64,000 nucleotides of DNA from Perognathus longimembris pacificus (Eukaryota > Chordata > Mammalia > Rodentia > Heteromyidae), in contig NC_063166.1 in NCBI RefSeq assembly GCF_023159225.1, positions 49,469,149 to 49,533,148 of the forward strand, given 5' to 3'. Positions 63,856 to 64,000 of this stretch are shown piece by piece (within the stretch, counting starts at the first letter, position 1; every line of letters begins with the position of its first letter). A program made the translations under genes and the position numbers. The notes below the pieces were generated by a model, which searched no databases, had not been told where the DNA came from, and saw only the letters and a program-made list of their open reading frames with translations.

Positions 63856-64000
63856 TTCCTGTACCTTAATTTGTTCAAATTCTAGCCTCCAACTAACTAC
63901 AACTACATGAGAAACCCTGAACCAGAAATATCTTCCCAAATTCTAGGTACACAGAAGGTAGAAGAGAGCATAAATGAGTTATGTCTTTAAGCTGCAAATT

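Overview
The window looks like gene-free nuclear DNA from a rodent. The best clue to the organism is its short interspersed elements (SINEs). Seven copies are dimers: an ID/tRNA-Ala-like left half joined to a right half of about 110 bp. From memory this matches the IDL-Geo family described only in Geomyoidea (kangaroo rats, pocket mice, pocket gophers). The dominant older SINE is a B1 (7SL-derived) head joined to a right half clearly related to that of IDL-Geo. I cannot tell which geomyoid genus this is.

No host protein-coding exon, CpG island or structural RNA gene could be supported on either strand. The long open frames are L1 ORF2 remnants, microsatellite translations or chance frames. 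The only recognisable coding sequence is the C-terminal part of L1 ORF2 (about 31.92-32.46 kb). The window is therefore intergenic or deep intronic.

Layout. 0-7 kb: ancient L1-like DNA, an L1 3' end with a target-site duplication, a (CTTC)n tract, an MLT2-like LTR and two MaLR/MLT1-like LTRs. 7-9 kb: IDL-Geo and B1 composite SINEs plus (GT)n. 10-19 kb: L1 3' ends, many composite SINEs and (TG)n/(CA)n arrays. 19.5-20.6 kb: a MaLR-like LTR carrying a B1, an IDL-Geo and a purine microsatellite. 22-26 kb: a MaLR-like LTR split by a SINE, a long L1 3' UTR and a second L1 3' UTR lineage. 28-29.8 kb: IDL-Geo, MLT2-like LTR, antisense L1 and a MER20-like DNA transposon. 31.4-32.7 kb: two nested IDL-Geo copies followed by a 5'-truncated L1, all with readable target-site duplications. 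34.7-41.5 kb: two MLT2-like LTRs, an L1 with a 5' inversion and several SINEs. 41.7-42.6 kb: a degenerate 18-19 bp minisatellite. 43-51.5 kb: SINEs, MaLR/MLT2-like LTRs, pyrimidine tracts and L1 3' ends. 53-56 kb: a MaLR-like LTR, a MER5A-like element, a SINE split by (CT)n and a (TCC)56 array. 56.2-60.3 kb: mostly unassigned unique DNA. 60.3-64 kb: a MER5A-like element, SINEs and a (GACA/GA)n tract.

The elements do not form a cooperating gene system. What can be read is a layered retrotransposition history: old LTRs and DNA transposons at the base, B1 and B1-composite SINEs and several L1 lineages in the middle, and IDL-Geo and the 31.9-kb L1 on top. I found no undescribed functional system. 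The most informative observations are the right half shared by the two SINE families, the nested insertions at 31.4 kb, the inverted L1 at 39 kb and the 18-bp minisatellite at 42 kb. All family names come from recognition by eye, not from a database search.
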